A stretch of 64,000 bases of DNA from Cyclobacteriaceae bacterium (GTDB lineage Bacteria > Bacteroidota > Bacteroidia > Cytophagales > Cyclobacteriaceae), in assembly GCA_025808415.1 (NCBI GenBank), contig CP075525.1, positions 1,349,501 through 1,413,500 on the forward strand, given 5' to 3'. This document shows, piece by piece, positions 28,485 through 37,294 of this stretch (positions are counted from its first letter, which is position 1; the number at the start of each line of letters is the position of its first letter). The translations under genes were made by a program, and so were the position numbers. The notes under the pieces were generated by a model. It saw nothing but the letters and a program-made list of their open reading frames with translations. It was not told the DNA's origin and did no database searches.

Positions 28485-28760
28485 ATGAACCGAATAGTTG
28501 TTACCGTTATAATTTTATTCTTGCTATCGGGATTTACGGTTTCTTCCGTTGAAGACGAGGTAGAATTGACCTGCGTAAAAAAACAAATGTCCACGCAAAC
28601 CTGCCATTACAATTTTACGATCAACGGTATACGCTACCATTTTATTGACAATGGCTGCAAAACAAAAAAGGAAGACATCATCAAAAAGGCTAAAATAGGG
28701 AAGCTGGCACTTGCCAAAGATTGGAAGATTGAGTGTGAAGCAAAAAAGGACGGCAGGTAG
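28485..28760 (+). CDS. Small secreted cysteine-containing protein, function unknown
   Basis: Starting at ATG 28485, this gives 91 residues with a signal peptide (MNRIVVTVIILFLLSGFTVS). The mature part is charged and holds four cysteines (LTCVKKQ, STQTCHYNF, DNGCKTKKED, KIECEAKKD), consistent with disulfides in the periplasm. An upstream in-frame ATG at 28416 would place coding sequence across the ahcY terminator and bury the signal peptide, so it is rejected. No family is recognised. Confidence 0.6.
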   Translation: MNRIVVTVIILFLLSGFTVSSVEDEVELTCVKKQMSTQTCHYNFTINGIRYHFIDNGCKTKKEDIIKKAKIGKLALAKDWKIECEAKKDGR

Positions 28761-28809
28761 TTTTAGCGGTTTTTCTGTAATCTAAAAGTTTGCTCAAATT
28801 GATAAGCTC

Positions 28810-29637
28810 ATGGAAAGACCGTCAATCAAAAACCTTATCATTTTTATTACGGTAACCCTTTCTATTGGTTGGCTGGGCGTGTGGATAGATTCTGCCATCA
28901 TACCCGATCAAACCGAAGAAGAGACGCTGGGCATGGCCCTGTGGCTTACTGTTCCACTGGCGGTGGTTATTGTGCTGCGCACCTTTATGGGCGATGGTTG
29001 GAAAGATGCCGGATTAAAACCTAACCTGCTGGGCAATCTCAAATGGTACCTGGTTTCACTTTTAATTTTTCCGGTTGTTACCGCAGTTACACTACTGGTT
29101 GGTTACTTCACCGGGTGGATTGGTTTTTCAAATTTTAATACTGCTGCCTTTTTTACAATGTTTTTCAGCCTCCTGGGCTTCAACATCATTAAAAATGTAT
29201 TTGAAGAATCGGTGTGGAGAGGCTACCTCACATCGAAACTGGTGAAATTAAATTTACAGGATTATGTCATTTACCTGATGGCCGGCTTAGTGTGGGGTTT
29301 GTGGCATGCACCGTATTACCTTGTTTTTCTTCCCGAGTCGATGATCAATGCAGTTTTACCAATAGGCAGGGTAGGGTTTCTGGTAGTGGCTTTAGTTAAT
29401 ATGCTGGCCTGGACGGTTATGTTTACCGAATTGTTCCGGTTGACCAACTCTATCTGGCCGGTTATCCTGTTGCATGCCGTTGAAGATGCGTTAATCAATC
29501 ATTTGGTGATTGATGGATACATTTCAATTGCCCCGCAGTCGTTAATCTTTATTTCACCCATTAGCGGTGTTGTTCCTTCGCTATTATACCTGGGTGTTGG
29601 TTTGTGGCTGAGAAGTGAACGAGTCAAAATTCAATAG
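28810..29637 (+). CDS. CPBP-family intramembrane glutamic endopeptidase
   Basis: This 275-residue membrane protein has about eight helices and the CPBP (Abi/CAAX-like) motifs. Motif 1 is EESVWRGYL (E132, E133, R137), motif 2 is LWHAPYYL (H166), and motif 3 is VILLHAVEDALIN. The paired Glu, Arg and His residues form the catalytic site in this family. Roles range from prenyl-protein processing to bacteriocin self-immunity; the substrate here is unknown. The stop overlaps the convergent anti-sigma-like gene by 7 bp. Confidence 0.88.
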   Translation: MERPSIKNLIIFITVTLSIGWLGVWIDSAIIPDQTEEETLGMALWLTVPLAVVIVLRTFMGDGWKDAGLKPNLLGNLKWYLVSLLIFPVVTAVTLLVGYFTGWIGFSNFNTAAFFTMFFSLLGFNIIKNVFEESVWRGYLTSKLVKLNLQDYVIYLMAGLVWGLWHAPYYLVFLPESMINAVLPIGRVGFLVVALVNMLAWTVMFTELFRLTNSIWPVILLHAVEDALINHLVIDGYISIAPQSLIFISPISGVVPSLLYLGVGLWLRSERVKIQ

Positions 29638-30155
29638 TGCATATCGGCCCGTTTATCAAACCAGGGTTTTAGAATAGTTCTGTCCAGTACCAGGAAAGCA
29701 AGGATAATATTTAACATGATAATAATGTTCACCACCAACTTTCCATTAAACGGTATAGAAGGCAAGGGCTCCTTCATGTATTGATTTTGCAGCACCATGT
29801 TGTTTAAATCAATAGAGCCGGGGGAATCAAAAACACCGTTGGCCAGCAATAATGAACCAATGCCGATGGCAACAAGCACACCGGCCAACAATAACAATCC
29901 ATTTCTGGCCGAAAGGCCCGTGGGCACCGGGTAACTGTCGAGTTTGGCCATTACCTGTTGGGTAAAGGTTTTTGAGGGTTGATCAGGTACTGAGCTTTTT
30001 AAGGTATAATTCACTTGAACAAGTTCATCAAACCGCCTTTTCAGTTCGGGTGATGCGGCCAGTTGCTGCTCCAGTTTTTCTTTATCGCTGGCCGACAGTG
30101 TGCCATCAATAAGGTCAAGCAGTTGGTTATCTAAAGGTTGTGGTATTTTGTCCAT
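29631..30155 (-). CDS. Putative membrane anti-sigma factor
   Basis: This 174-residue protein starts with a helical cytosolic region (LLDLIDGTLSASDKEKLEQQLAASPELKRRFDEL) typical in position and pattern of Bacteroidota anti-sigma factors. Two transmembrane segments follow (about 84-104 and 139-159). The HxxxCxxC zinc motif of ZAS proteins is not present. It begins 8 bp after the stop of an ECF sigma gene, in the usual sigma then anti-sigma order, which is the main support for its role. It would hold the sigma factor at the membrane until a signal arrives. RseP in this window is a possible protease for it, but that link is inference only. Confidence 0.75.
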   Translation of the reverse strand: MDKIPQPLDNQLLDLIDGTLSASDKEKLEQQLAASPELKRRFDELVQVNYTLKSSVPDQPSKTFTQQVMAKLDSYPVPTGLSARNGLLLLAGVLVAIGIGSLLLANGVFDSPGSIDLNNMVLQNQYMKEPLPSIPFNGKLVVNIIIMLNIILAFLVLDRTILKPWFDKRADMHY

Positions 30156-30163
30156 AACTTCTC

Positions 30164-30718
30164 TTATAAAGTTAATGCTTCTTTTTTCAAGATCAATGTT
30201 AATTCATCCGCCAATCGCTGACGTGCGCGGTGTACACGTACTTTCACCGTATTCGCCTGCATACCGGTAATGTCCGCTATTTCTTCAAGCGAGAATTCTT
30301 CCAGGTAAAACAAGGTTATCGCCACTTTGTCGGCTTCGTTTAATTTTGCCATGGCCTGCTGGATGTACTTTTTTTTATCGTTCCGCTCCAATATGCCTTC
30401 CGCCTCCTGCCCATATTCAACAATGGTATTTTCAATGCTTTGAAACGAAGCTTTACGTTTGCGTTTATAACTTACCGCGGTATTGAAAACAATGCGGTAA
30501 AGCCATGTTGAAAATTTTGAATCCCTTTTAAAGTTACCCAGGTGGTGAAAGGCTTTTATAAAAGCATCCTGTGCAGCTTCTTCAGCCTCTGGCTTGTTTT
30601 CCAGGATTTTGAGCGCAAGGGTAAAGGCATAACTTTTATACCGGTTCACCAGTTCAGCGTACATTGGCTGCTCACCGGCAATAATCCGATCGATAATAGC
30701 AAAATCCGGGTCTGTCAT
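30164..30718 (-). CDS. ECF-type RNA polymerase sigma factor
   Basis: This 184-residue sigma-70-family protein has region 2 at about 25-95 (DAFIKAFHHLGNFKRDSKFSTWLYRIVFN, in two adjoining blocks) and region 4 at about 125-175 (LEEFSLEEIADITG, then ANTVKVRVHRARQRLADEL). The remaining sigma regions are absent, as in ECF factors. It should direct RNA polymerase to a stress or envelope regulon. The downstream gene, 8 bp away, encodes the likely anti-sigma partner. The ATG at 30718 is at the start of the conserved region. Confidence 0.92.
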   Translation of the reverse strand: MTDPDFAIIDRIIAGEQPMYAELVNRYKSYAFTLALKILENKPEAEEAAQDAFIKAFHHLGNFKRDSKFSTWLYRIVFNTAVSYKRKRKASFQSIENTIVEYGQEAEGILERNDKKKYIQQAMAKLNEADKVAITLFYLEEFSLEEIADITGMQANTVKVRVHRARQRLADELTLILKKEALTL

Positions 30719-30874
30719 GACATCGCTTGGACGCAGCGCTTTAACCTAAAGTTACAGGAATAATGACGAATACAATACTAAAGCACCATAAGGCCTGTAC
30801 AGGTTGGTGATGACTTGTAACCTGAGGTGAAAATCCAGCGTCATAGGCACAGATTTCACTTAAAACCTTGAATT

Positions 30875-31234
30875 ATGGATCCAGCAGTATTAGGCGTAAT
30901 GATACCCATAGTAGCGATCATTAGCGTATTTACGATGATTATTTATTTGCGCAGGTATGAAAACACCGAACGCATGGCAATGATTGAGCGGGGTGTTGAC
31001 CCATCATTGTTTACCAAGAAGCAGCGTGGCGGCACATCGGGAACGTTGCGGGCATCCTTACTTTTTATTGGGGCAGGTGTGGGGTTACTGATTGCCTACC
31101 TCCTTGACCGTACTTATAATATGGAAGAGGTAGCCTACTTCTCTATGCTCTTCATTTTTGGTGGCCTTGGCCTTGGGGCAGCTTACCTGATTGAGGAGAA
31201 AAAAATAAAAGAAGAACGCCAGCAACAAAATTAA
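30875..31234 (+). CDS. DUF6249-like membrane protein
   Basis: This 119-residue protein has three hydrophobic segments (about 5-24, 58-80 and 88-107) and the characteristic cytosolic loop RRYENTERMAMIERGVDPSLF between the first two (written as RRYENTERMAMIERG and VDPSLF). That pattern is widespread in Bacteroidota in small proteins near ECF sigma genes and is annotated as DUF6249. The C-terminal tail is highly charged. The function is unknown. It is divergent from the sigma factor gene and is followed by a terminator-like hairpin. Confidence 0.75.
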   Translation: MDPAVLGVMIPIVAIISVFTMIIYLRRYENTERMAMIERGVDPSLFTKKQRGGTSGTLRASLLFIGAGVGLLIAYLLDRTYNMEEVAYFSMLFIFGGLGLGAAYLIEEKKIKEERQQQN

Positions 31235-31248
31235 CAGCCTGAAAAGAT

Positions 31249-31296
31249 AATCTGTGTTCGATGAACCCTTGTGTTCAGTCGTCACAGATTTTTTTC
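31249..31296 (+). terminator. Probable terminator between convergent genes
   Basis: AATCTGTG (31249-31256) pairs with CACAGATT (31283-31290) and is followed by a T-run. The loop is long (26 nt), so this is a weaker candidate than the other terminators in the window. It lies between the DUF6249-like gene and the convergent transporter gene. Confidence 0.5.
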
Positions 31297-31298
31297 TT

Positions 31299-32747
31299 TT
31301 AAAGGAATAGCCAGTTTACCAGTGTAATGGAAAACACCCAAATGATCAGTATGGAAACAATATTGAGCCAAAAGCCAGCCCGTACCATGTCCTGAATCCG
31401 AATGTAGCCGCTTGAAAATACAATGGCATTGGGAGGCGTGGCGATGGGGAACATCAGCGCTATGCTGGCGCCCAAAGTAACCGGCAGGCCCATTAGTATA
31501 GGGTTAACCTCCATTACATTGGCAATGCCAAATACCACCGGAACAAACACATTTACCAACGCTACGTTACTCATCACTTCCGACAGGTAAACTGATATAA
31601 CAATAAGGATTAAGGTAAGGCCGATGGAGAATTCACTGTGCCCGCCAATCCACTGGCCGACAGCCGGTATAATCCCGGATTTATCCAACCCCTCGGCCAG
31701 GCACAATCCACCGCCAAAAAGAAACAGAATGCCCCAGGCCAGTTTTTCAGTATCGGACCAGTGCAGCACAAACTCACCTTTTTTGAAATCAACAGGAACG
31801 ATGAACATCAGCAACCCCCCGCACATGGCCACTATGGTATCGTTAAGCAGTTCAAGTTTTAGCACGGCATTAATGGGTTGCTGGAACATCCATAAAAATG
31901 CAGTAAGTGAAAATATGATGAGCACAAGCTTTTCTTCTTTTCGGATGGGGCCAAGGGCTTGTAACCGTTTGGCAATTAACTCTTCCGAACCTTTTATTTT
32001 TTCGAGTTTGTTGGGAAAGAGCACGCGGGTTACCAAAACGTAATTTGCGAGCACAAGAATGGTGGCTACCGGAAAACCGACAATTAACCATTGGGCGAAG
32101 GATATTTTAATCCCATAGAAATCATTTAGCAAGCCTACAAACACAACGTTGGGGGGTGTGCCGATGATGGTAGCCATTCCACCCAGTGAGCAGGCATATC
32201 CAATGGAGAGCATTAACCCAATGGCGAAATTTCGTTCCCGCTTGTTATCAAGTTCGTTCAGGTTTTTAACATCATGTAAAATAAGGTGGACAACCGAAAC
32301 GGCTATCGGCAGCATCATCATAGCTGTGGCGGTATTGCTGATCCACATGCTGAGCAGGGCGGAGGCCAACATAAAACCCAGGATAATTCCATTGCCGGAA
32401 GTTCCGGTAAGTTTTATCAGCTTGAGGGCTATGCGTTCATGCAGCTTGTGTTTCTCAAGCGCCAGCGCAATCATAAATCCGCCCATGAACAAAAAGATTA
32501 CCGGGTTGGCGTAGGGTGCGGTTGACTGTCCGATCTTCATGACACCAAGCAACGGAAAACCTACCAGCGGTAAAAACGCAGTAACCGGTATAGGGGCAGC
32601 CTCCGTAATCCACCAGGTAAGCATCCATGCCGCTAACGCCAGCACTTTAGGTGCTGCCGGTGAAATAAGGTGGGCCGGGAAAAAGAAATATAAGAGGATG
32701 AACAGGGAAGGGCCCAAAAAAAAGCCAATGCGTTTTGAAGTGGTCAC
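31299..32747 (-). CDS. DASS/SLC13-family sodium:dicarboxylate (anion) symporter
   Basis: Starting from GTG at 32747, the protein has about 482 residues and 11-12 hydrophobic segments. The two family signature repeats are ISNTATAMMMLPIA near the middle of the first half and GASIALMFPIATPPNAIVFSSG in the second half, with GMATIIGTPPN between. It should import C4-dicarboxylates or a related anion with Na+ at the inner membrane. The frame extends upstream to an ATG at 32816, but that extension runs through an intrinsic terminator of the preceding gene (32783-32804), so the GTG is preferred. The substrate cannot be told from the sequence. Confidence 0.9.
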   Translation of the reverse strand: MTTSKRIGFFLGPSLFILLYFFFPAHLISPAAPKVLALAAWMLTWWITEAAPIPVTAFLPLVGFPLLGVMKIGQSTAPYANPVIFLFMGGFMIALALEKHKLHERIALKLIKLTGTSGNGIILGFMLASALLSMWISNTATAMMMLPIAVSVVHLILHDVKNLNELDNKRERNFAIGLMLSIGYACSLGGMATIIGTPPNVVFVGLLNDFYGIKISFAQWLIVGFPVATILVLANYVLVTRVLFPNKLEKIKGSEELIAKRLQALGPIRKEEKLVLIIFSLTAFLWMFQQPINAVLKLELLNDTIVAMCGGLLMFIVPVDFKKGEFVLHWSDTEKLAWGILFLFGGGLCLAEGLDKSGIIPAVGQWIGGHSEFSIGLTLILIVISVYLSEVMSNVALVNVFVPVVFGIANVMEVNPILMGLPVTLGASIALMFPIATPPNAIVFSSGYIRIQDMVRAGFWLNIVSILIIWVFSITLVNWLFL

Positions 32748-32782
32748 GTGATTTGTATTGGGTAAACTTAAGGGTAAAAATA

Positions 32783-32804
32783 AACCCCGAAGGTTTTCGG
32801 GGTT
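32783..32804 (-). terminator. Intrinsic terminator of the RRM gene
   Basis: On the minus strand AACCCCGA / TCGGGGTT forms an 8-bp stem with a 6-nt loop, followed by TATTTTTA. It sits 28 bp downstream of the RRM protein stop and upstream of the transporter start. Confidence 0.85.
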
Positions 32805-32831
32805 ACTGATTTTCAATAAAAATTACCGGCA

Positions 32832-33086
32832 TTAATTACCGGGCGATTTGGGATTGGCCGGTTTTACCACAATGGTGCGGCCATCCAGTTCTTTTTCGTT
32901 CAATCCATCAATGGCGGCTTGTGCTTCGGCATCGTTGGGCATTTCCACAAAACCATATCCTTTGGAGCGACCGGTGTCGCGATCTTTGACGATTTTAACA
33001 GATGAAACTTCACCATATTGGGCAAAGGCATTTTGCAAATCTTCCGTACGGGTTTTGAAATTGAGCTTGGCAACAAAAATGTTCAT
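32832..33086 (-). CDS. Small RNA-recognition-motif (RRM) RNA-binding protein
   Basis: This 84-residue protein is a single RRM domain. The RNP2 motif is IFVAKLNF (residues 3-10) and the RNP1 motif is KGYGFVEM (about 43-50), both with the aromatic residues that stack on RNA bases. Such one-domain proteins occur in cyanobacteria and Bacteroidota and bind AU-rich RNA, possibly as cold-shock or mRNA-stability factors. It is a stand-alone unit with its own terminator. The specific RNA targets are unknown. Confidence 0.93.
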   Translation of the reverse strand: MNIFVAKLNFKTRTEDLQNAFAQYGEVSSVKIVKDRDTGRSKGYGFVEMPNDAEAQAAIDGLNEKELDGRTIVVKPANPKSPGN

Positions 33087-33201
33087 GATACAAAGAAATT
33101 AAGTTGAAATTTTCGGCAGGCCAGTTCATGCGCTGATCAGCCAATCAAATATAAAAATAATTTGATGTTAAAAACAGCCTTTAAGCCCGCCCGTACATAG
33201 C

Positions 33202-34386
33202 TTAGTCCAGCGCCTTTACTCCCGGCAGCACCTTTCCTTCAAAATATTCCAGCAAGGCACCACCACCCGTTGAAACGTAGCTTACCTTTTCGGTAAGGTT
33301 AAACTTGCTGATGGCAGCCGCGGAGTCGCCCCCGCCAATCAGCGAGAAGGCTCCCTTGCCGGTGGCCTCAACGATAGCCTCAGCAATTTTTTTGGTACCG
33401 TTTTCAAACTTTTCCATTTCAAAAACACCCATAGGGCCATTCCACAAAATGGTTTTTGACGAAGCAATAACGTTCGAAAACACTTTGGTTGCCTGTGGGC
33501 CAATGTCAAGCCCCATCCATCCGGTCTCAATGTTGTGGTTGTTGGCCACCTGGGTGTTGGCCTGAGCATCAAATTTATCGGCCACCACCGAGTCGATGGG
33601 CAGGTGCAGTTCAACGCCTTTGCTTTTTGCTTTTTGGATGAGTTCTTTTGCCAGGTCAAGCTTATCGGCCTCTACCAGGCTGTTGCCAATTTCACCGCCC
33701 AGGGCTTTAAAAAAAGTATAGGCCATTCCGCCACCAATAATCAAATGATCGACTTTGTCCAGCAGTTGTTCGATGATGAGTATTTTATCCGAAATTTTTG
33801 CTCCGCCCATAATGGCGGTAAAAGGTTTTTCGGCATGTTCCAGAACCCGTTTGGCATTGTCCAGTTCTGCGGCCATCACGTAACCGGCACATTTTTCCTG
33901 GAAGAATTGGGCAACTATGGTAGTGGAGGCATGCGCCCGATGGGCTGTACCAAAAGCATCGTTCACATAAACGTTACCATGTTGGCCGAGTTTTTTGGCA
34001 AAATCAACATCGCCCTTTTCTTCTTGCTTATAGAAGCGCAGGTTTTCAAGCAACAATACTTCTCCAGGCTTAAGCGATGCTGACAAGGTGTAGGCTTCAT
34101 CGCCTATACAATCCGGGGCGAACCTGAGTGGCCTACCGAGTAGTGCTTCGGTGGTTTTGAGGGTATGCTTAAGGGAATATTTTTCTTCCGGCCCCTCTTT
34201 TGGGCGGCCCAGGTGCGACATCAGGATGCAACTGCCGCCATCGCCAAGGATTTTTTTAAGGGTAGGTATGGTAGCACGAATGCGGTTATCGTCTGTTACG
34301 TTAAAACTTTTATCAAGCGGTACATTGAAGTCTACGCGGATAAGGGCACGCTTGCCTGAGAAGTTGATTTCGTTTATGGTTTTCAT
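33202..34386 (-). CDS. pgk: Phosphoglycerate kinase
   Basis: This glycolytic enzyme transfers phosphate between 1,3-bisphosphoglycerate and ADP. The 394-residue protein shows the family start [15 protein letters not shown] (residues 11-25), [25 protein letters not shown], the domain hinge ending in [19 protein letters not shown], and the nucleotide-binding [12 protein letters not shown] near 358. The length is normal. It is transcribed alone from right to left. The gap towards the RRM gene (33087-33201) shows no feature; the 334-bp gap on its 5' side is described separately. Confidence 0.97.
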   Translation of the reverse strand: MKTINEINFSGKRALIRVDFNVPLDKSFNVTDDNRIRATIPTLKKILGDGGSCILMSHLGRPKEGPEEKYSLKHTLKTTEALLGRPLRFAPDCIGDEAYTLSASLKPGEVLLLENLRFYKQEEKGDVDFAKKLGQHGNVYVNDAFGTAHRAHASTTIVAQFFQEKCAGYVMAAELDNAKRVLEHAEKPFTAIMGGAKISDKILIIEQLLDKVDHLIIGGGMAYTFFKALGGEIGNSLVEADKLDLAKELIQKAKSKGVELHLPIDSVVADKFDAQANTQVANNHNIETGWMGLDIGPQATKVFSNVIASSKTILWNGPMGVFEMEKFENGTKKIAEAIVEATGKGAFSLIGGGDSAAAISKFNLTEKVSYVSTGGGALLEYFEGKVLPGVKALD

Positions 34387-34576
34387 GCGGCTAAAATATC
34401 AATTTGAATGTATATTTTAACTAATGTGATAGGGTGGCCTTTTGTTTTCTGAACCGCAAACGGTTTCGGGTATGGTAGTGCAAACTAAACGTGATCGTAA
34501 TTGCAGTTTTAACGCCTTTCCTGATAAAGTCTTCTTACCGACAGGTAAATTCTGTTGGTAGTGCCTCTTTAATGAA

Positions 34577-34720
34577 TTATTCGTTATTCAGTTTTTCAAG
34601 CCCCAATGCCAAGAGTTTCAGGTCTTGTTTCATCAGGTTTATAATTCTGCCCAACTTATAGGGGGGTATTACAAACCCCAGACAGGTAGCGAAGTTTTTT
34701 ATGTAATCAAAAATGCTTTT
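34577..34720 (-). other. Open stretch resembling a C-terminal gene fragment (unresolved)
   Basis: Directly after the TAA of the downstream-oriented lipoprotein gene, the same minus-strand frame stays open for 47 codons to a TAA at 34577-34579. It reads as plausible protein (YIKNFATCLGF, then KLGRIINLMKQDLKLL). The only ATG starts a 13-codon tail. It may be a gene remnant or chance. The rest of the 334-bp gap between here and pgk (34387-34576) shows no gene or clear hairpin. Confidence 0.25.
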
Positions 34721-35353
34721 TTATTTTGCTAGTGGCTTCATTTTATATTTTTTGAGCAAAATGTGTAATGGCTCTACCTGGTGTTGTATTCGTTGCCCAT
34801 CACTGCACAATGAAGTATCAATGGGAGCCAGCAACATCTCATTAGTTTGGTTATCAAACACAAACTGAGTCCCGAATTTTTGATAACCTAACGTGTATAA
34901 AAGATACCTGTCGTAATTAAGAGCTACCATTCGTCTGATATTTTCTTTTCTTACAGTTGCCGTATCGTTCTTTTCAAGAAGTTGTTTCAGTGAAGCTGAA
35001 GATAATTTATAGGCCAATAAAAAATTTTCAGGACTCATACTTGCCACTTCTCCATCACAAATTTTGGCAGCCGTGTGTTGTAATATCAAGGCTGCACGCA
35101 TCTTATCTAAGGGCGTTTGCACCTTATTTTCGGCAAGTAGTTCAAACACTCTTTCCCTATGCACTTTATCATACGCTTCCAGATTTACGGTGTCTGTTTT
35201 GGCATCTAACTCTCTGATAGAAATGTCTTTCTGATACATTTTGATAATCTCTACATTGTCTTTAATGTCAGTTTCTGAGCATGAACTCAGGTTTATTACT
35301 ACATAGAATATAACAATTATCAGAATGAGCTTATCACATCTCAGCGTATTCAT
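34721..35353 (-). CDS. Putative lipoprotein, resembles DUF6624 proteins
   Basis: Starting from ATG 35353, it has 210 residues with a lipoprotein signal (CDKLILIIVIFYVVINLSSC, lipobox LSSC), so it is probably anchored in the outer membrane. The central part (AALILQHTAAKICDG, then YDRYLLYTLGYQKFGTQFVF) resembles DUF6624, including the late YGTQ-like element (FGTQF). An upstream in-frame ATG at 35404 would overlap the serine hydrolase gene by 8 bp and lengthen the n-region, so the internal start is preferred. It marks the left part of a more AT-rich region. The function is unknown. Confidence 0.65.
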   Translation of the reverse strand: MNTLRCDKLILIIVIFYVVINLSSCSETDIKDNVEIIKMYQKDISIRELDAKTDTVNLEAYDKVHRERVFELLAENKVQTPLDKMRAALILQHTAAKICDGEVASMSPENFLLAYKLSSASLKQLLEKNDTATVRKENIRRMVALNYDRYLLYTLGYQKFGTQFVFDNQTNEMLLAPIDTSLCSDGQRIQHQVEPLHILLKKYKMKPLAK

Positions 35354-35396
35354 TATTTGTCTTATGTGTTTTATCATGTGGGTGGTTAGTTGTTTT

Positions 35397-37235
35397 TTAT
35401 TCATTTGTAAATGTAATAAAGGGCTTTGTGTTTGCTGGTGTCTCTGTCATGGGTGTTCTGTACATCGTTGCTCTTGCACTAATTACCTTGTTTTCATTTA
35501 TCGTTATTGTCAAATAGTAAATGCCTTGATTGCTGATGAGCGCATACGTATCTCCACTTATATGGATAATTGAATACACAATGTCTTTTCCTAAAGTCAA
35601 TTTTCCAACTCCATTCTCAAAATACAGGTTACCTTTAAAAGCTTTTTCTTTGCCGTTTTGTGTAAGTTGTGCGTTGATAGGGTAGGTTCCATCAAGTTGT
35701 GAGTTACTTTTACTGTTTTTCAGAAAGGGTAATACAAACATATGGGCTGTTTCTTCAATTGAGCTTACCCATTCTGTATTTGTCATAACAGATACAGCTA
35801 TATCCTCATCAGGAAAGTAACTGATAACCGACCTTGTGCCCTCTGTAACTCCGGCATGTTCAAGGATATTTCTTCCTTCCATATCCATACCTATACGCCA
35901 ACCAATGCCCACATTTGTTTTTTCGCCCGATAACAAAGTTTGGCTTTCAAACATCTTTCTAACTGTATTGCTTTTGAGGTACCCATTGGAGTATGCTTTG
36001 GTCATATTTACCAAATCTGTGGGTGTAGTTACAAATCCGCCTGCTGCCCAAATAGAACTCATCTCTCGGGGATTTAAAATGGCAACATAGGCATCGTTTT
36101 TTTTCTCATAGTATGTAGTTAAATGTGGCATCACTTTGTACTTTCTCATATCAGGCTCTGTGCTTTTCATGCCTAATGGGTTAAAGACTTTATCTTGTAA
36201 ATAGCTTATAAAATTTATCCCCGAAGCAGCTTCCATTGCCGCAGATAATAACACAAAACCAGCAGACGAATAACTGTATTTGGTTTGTGGTTTGAAAAGT
36301 AGTGGGTGATGCGAAAAAACGCCTAACGCATCTTTGGTGTTTGAATAAAACTTGTCCTCAAGTTTATCAGTATTGAGGTAATGGGGCATTCCTGATATAT
36401 TGCCTGCAAGCTGTTTTAAGGTAATGGGATATGCCTTCAAAGGGTAATGAGGAACATATTTTTGAACTTCCGCTTCAATGTCTATTATACCATCTTGCAT
36501 CATTTTGGCTAAGCCTGTTACGGTTATCACTTTTGAAGTGGAAGCAGCCCTGAATTGTGTGTTAGCAGTTACAGGTGTTTTTTTCTCTAAATCAGCGTAG
36601 CCAAATCCTTCAGCAAAGATTATTTCGTTTTTTTTACGAATGGCTATTGATAACCCCGGTAGCTGTGCAATATTCAAAAGTTCATTAGCCATTTGCTTAA
36701 CCAATTGGCTATTATTTCTATTTGTTTCAACTTCAGGATCTTGTGGGTGAATAGTTTCATATTCATAAGAGAATAGCACACTACAAATCTTCCACTGATT
36801 GTCTGTTTTAATTAACCCCCAGCTTTCTTTGCCCCAATTTTGTTTATTATTATTTTTCCAAAAGGAGTAATCAAAACTAACATCTGCTATGCTGCCGTCT
36901 TCTACAATCTGAATATTATAAAATTTTTCCTCGTAAACATTATTGCTATCTGAAATACTCTTAAAAAACCTTTTGTAAGAGCTGGTAAAGTATTCTTTTA
37001 CATTTGGGTTATGCTTTAAATCTGCCAGATAAGATTTTTCTTTTGCAATGCCTAACCACAAGACAGGCTCTTCATGAAAAAGGCTATAAAATTTTAAGCT
37101 ATCCTTCGTTTTTATGCTTTCCATAAAGTCGGTAATCACGCCTTGAATCTTCTCTTTGTCCGATACATAATTTACCTGTCCAAACGCAAAGACTGAACTG
37201 AGTAGTAAGATGAAAGTTATTATCTTCTTTTTCAT
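35397..37235 (-). CDS. Serine hydrolase of the beta-lactamase/PBP4* family with N-terminal NTF2-like domain
   Basis: Starting from ATG 37235 (preceded by AAGGA at a suitable distance), it has 612 residues and a signal peptide ending VFAFGQ. Residues about 25-155 look like an NTF2-like fold (VITDFMESIKTKDSLKFYSL; WGLIKTDNQWKICSVLF). A class C beta-lactamase-like domain follows, with the SxxK motif (Ser232, Lys235 in RAASTSKVI), a YSS variant of the Y-x-N motif (Tyr322), and HAG in place of KTG. A C-terminal beta domain closes the protein. Such enzymes are peptidases or esterases acting in the periplasm, not necessarily antibiotic resistance proteins. An ATG 5 codons upstream is also possible. 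Confidence 0.85.
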   Translation of the reverse strand: MKKKIITFILLLSSVFAFGQVNYVSDKEKIQGVITDFMESIKTKDSLKFYSLFHEEPVLWLGIAKEKSYLADLKHNPNVKEYFTSSYKRFFKSISDSNNVYEEKFYNIQIVEDGSIADVSFDYSFWKNNNKQNWGKESWGLIKTDNQWKICSVLFSYEYETIHPQDPEVETNRNNSQLVKQMANELLNIAQLPGLSIAIRKKNEIIFAEGFGYADLEKKTPVTANTQFRAASTSKVITVTGLAKMMQDGIIDIEAEVQKYVPHYPLKAYPITLKQLAGNISGMPHYLNTDKLEDKFYSNTKDALGVFSHHPLLFKPQTKYSYSSAGFVLLSAAMEAASGINFISYLQDKVFNPLGMKSTEPDMRKYKVMPHLTTYYEKKNDAYVAILNPREMSSIWAAGGFVTTPTDLVNMTKAYSNGYLKSNTVRKMFESQTLLSGEKTNVGIGWRIGMDMEGRNILEHAGVTEGTRSVISYFPDEDIAVSVMTNTEWVSSIEETAHMFVLPFLKNSKSNSQLDGTYPINAQLTQNGKEKAFKGNLYFENGVGKLTLGKDIVYSIIHISGDTYALISNQGIYYLTITINENKVISARATMYRTPMTETPANTKPFITFTNE

Positions 37236-37294
37236 TTCTTTATCCTTCATGTTAAAGTACTATCGCTTTACGATAACTACTAACTACTGTATTT

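Noticed and set aside
32748..32816. Upstream ATG for the DASS transporter
   Set aside because: The added codons lie across an intrinsic terminator belonging to the RRM gene, so GTG 32747 is preferred.
33535..34083. 182-codon frame opposite pgk
   Set aside because: Antisense to pgk with no start context, no domain and shadow-type composition.
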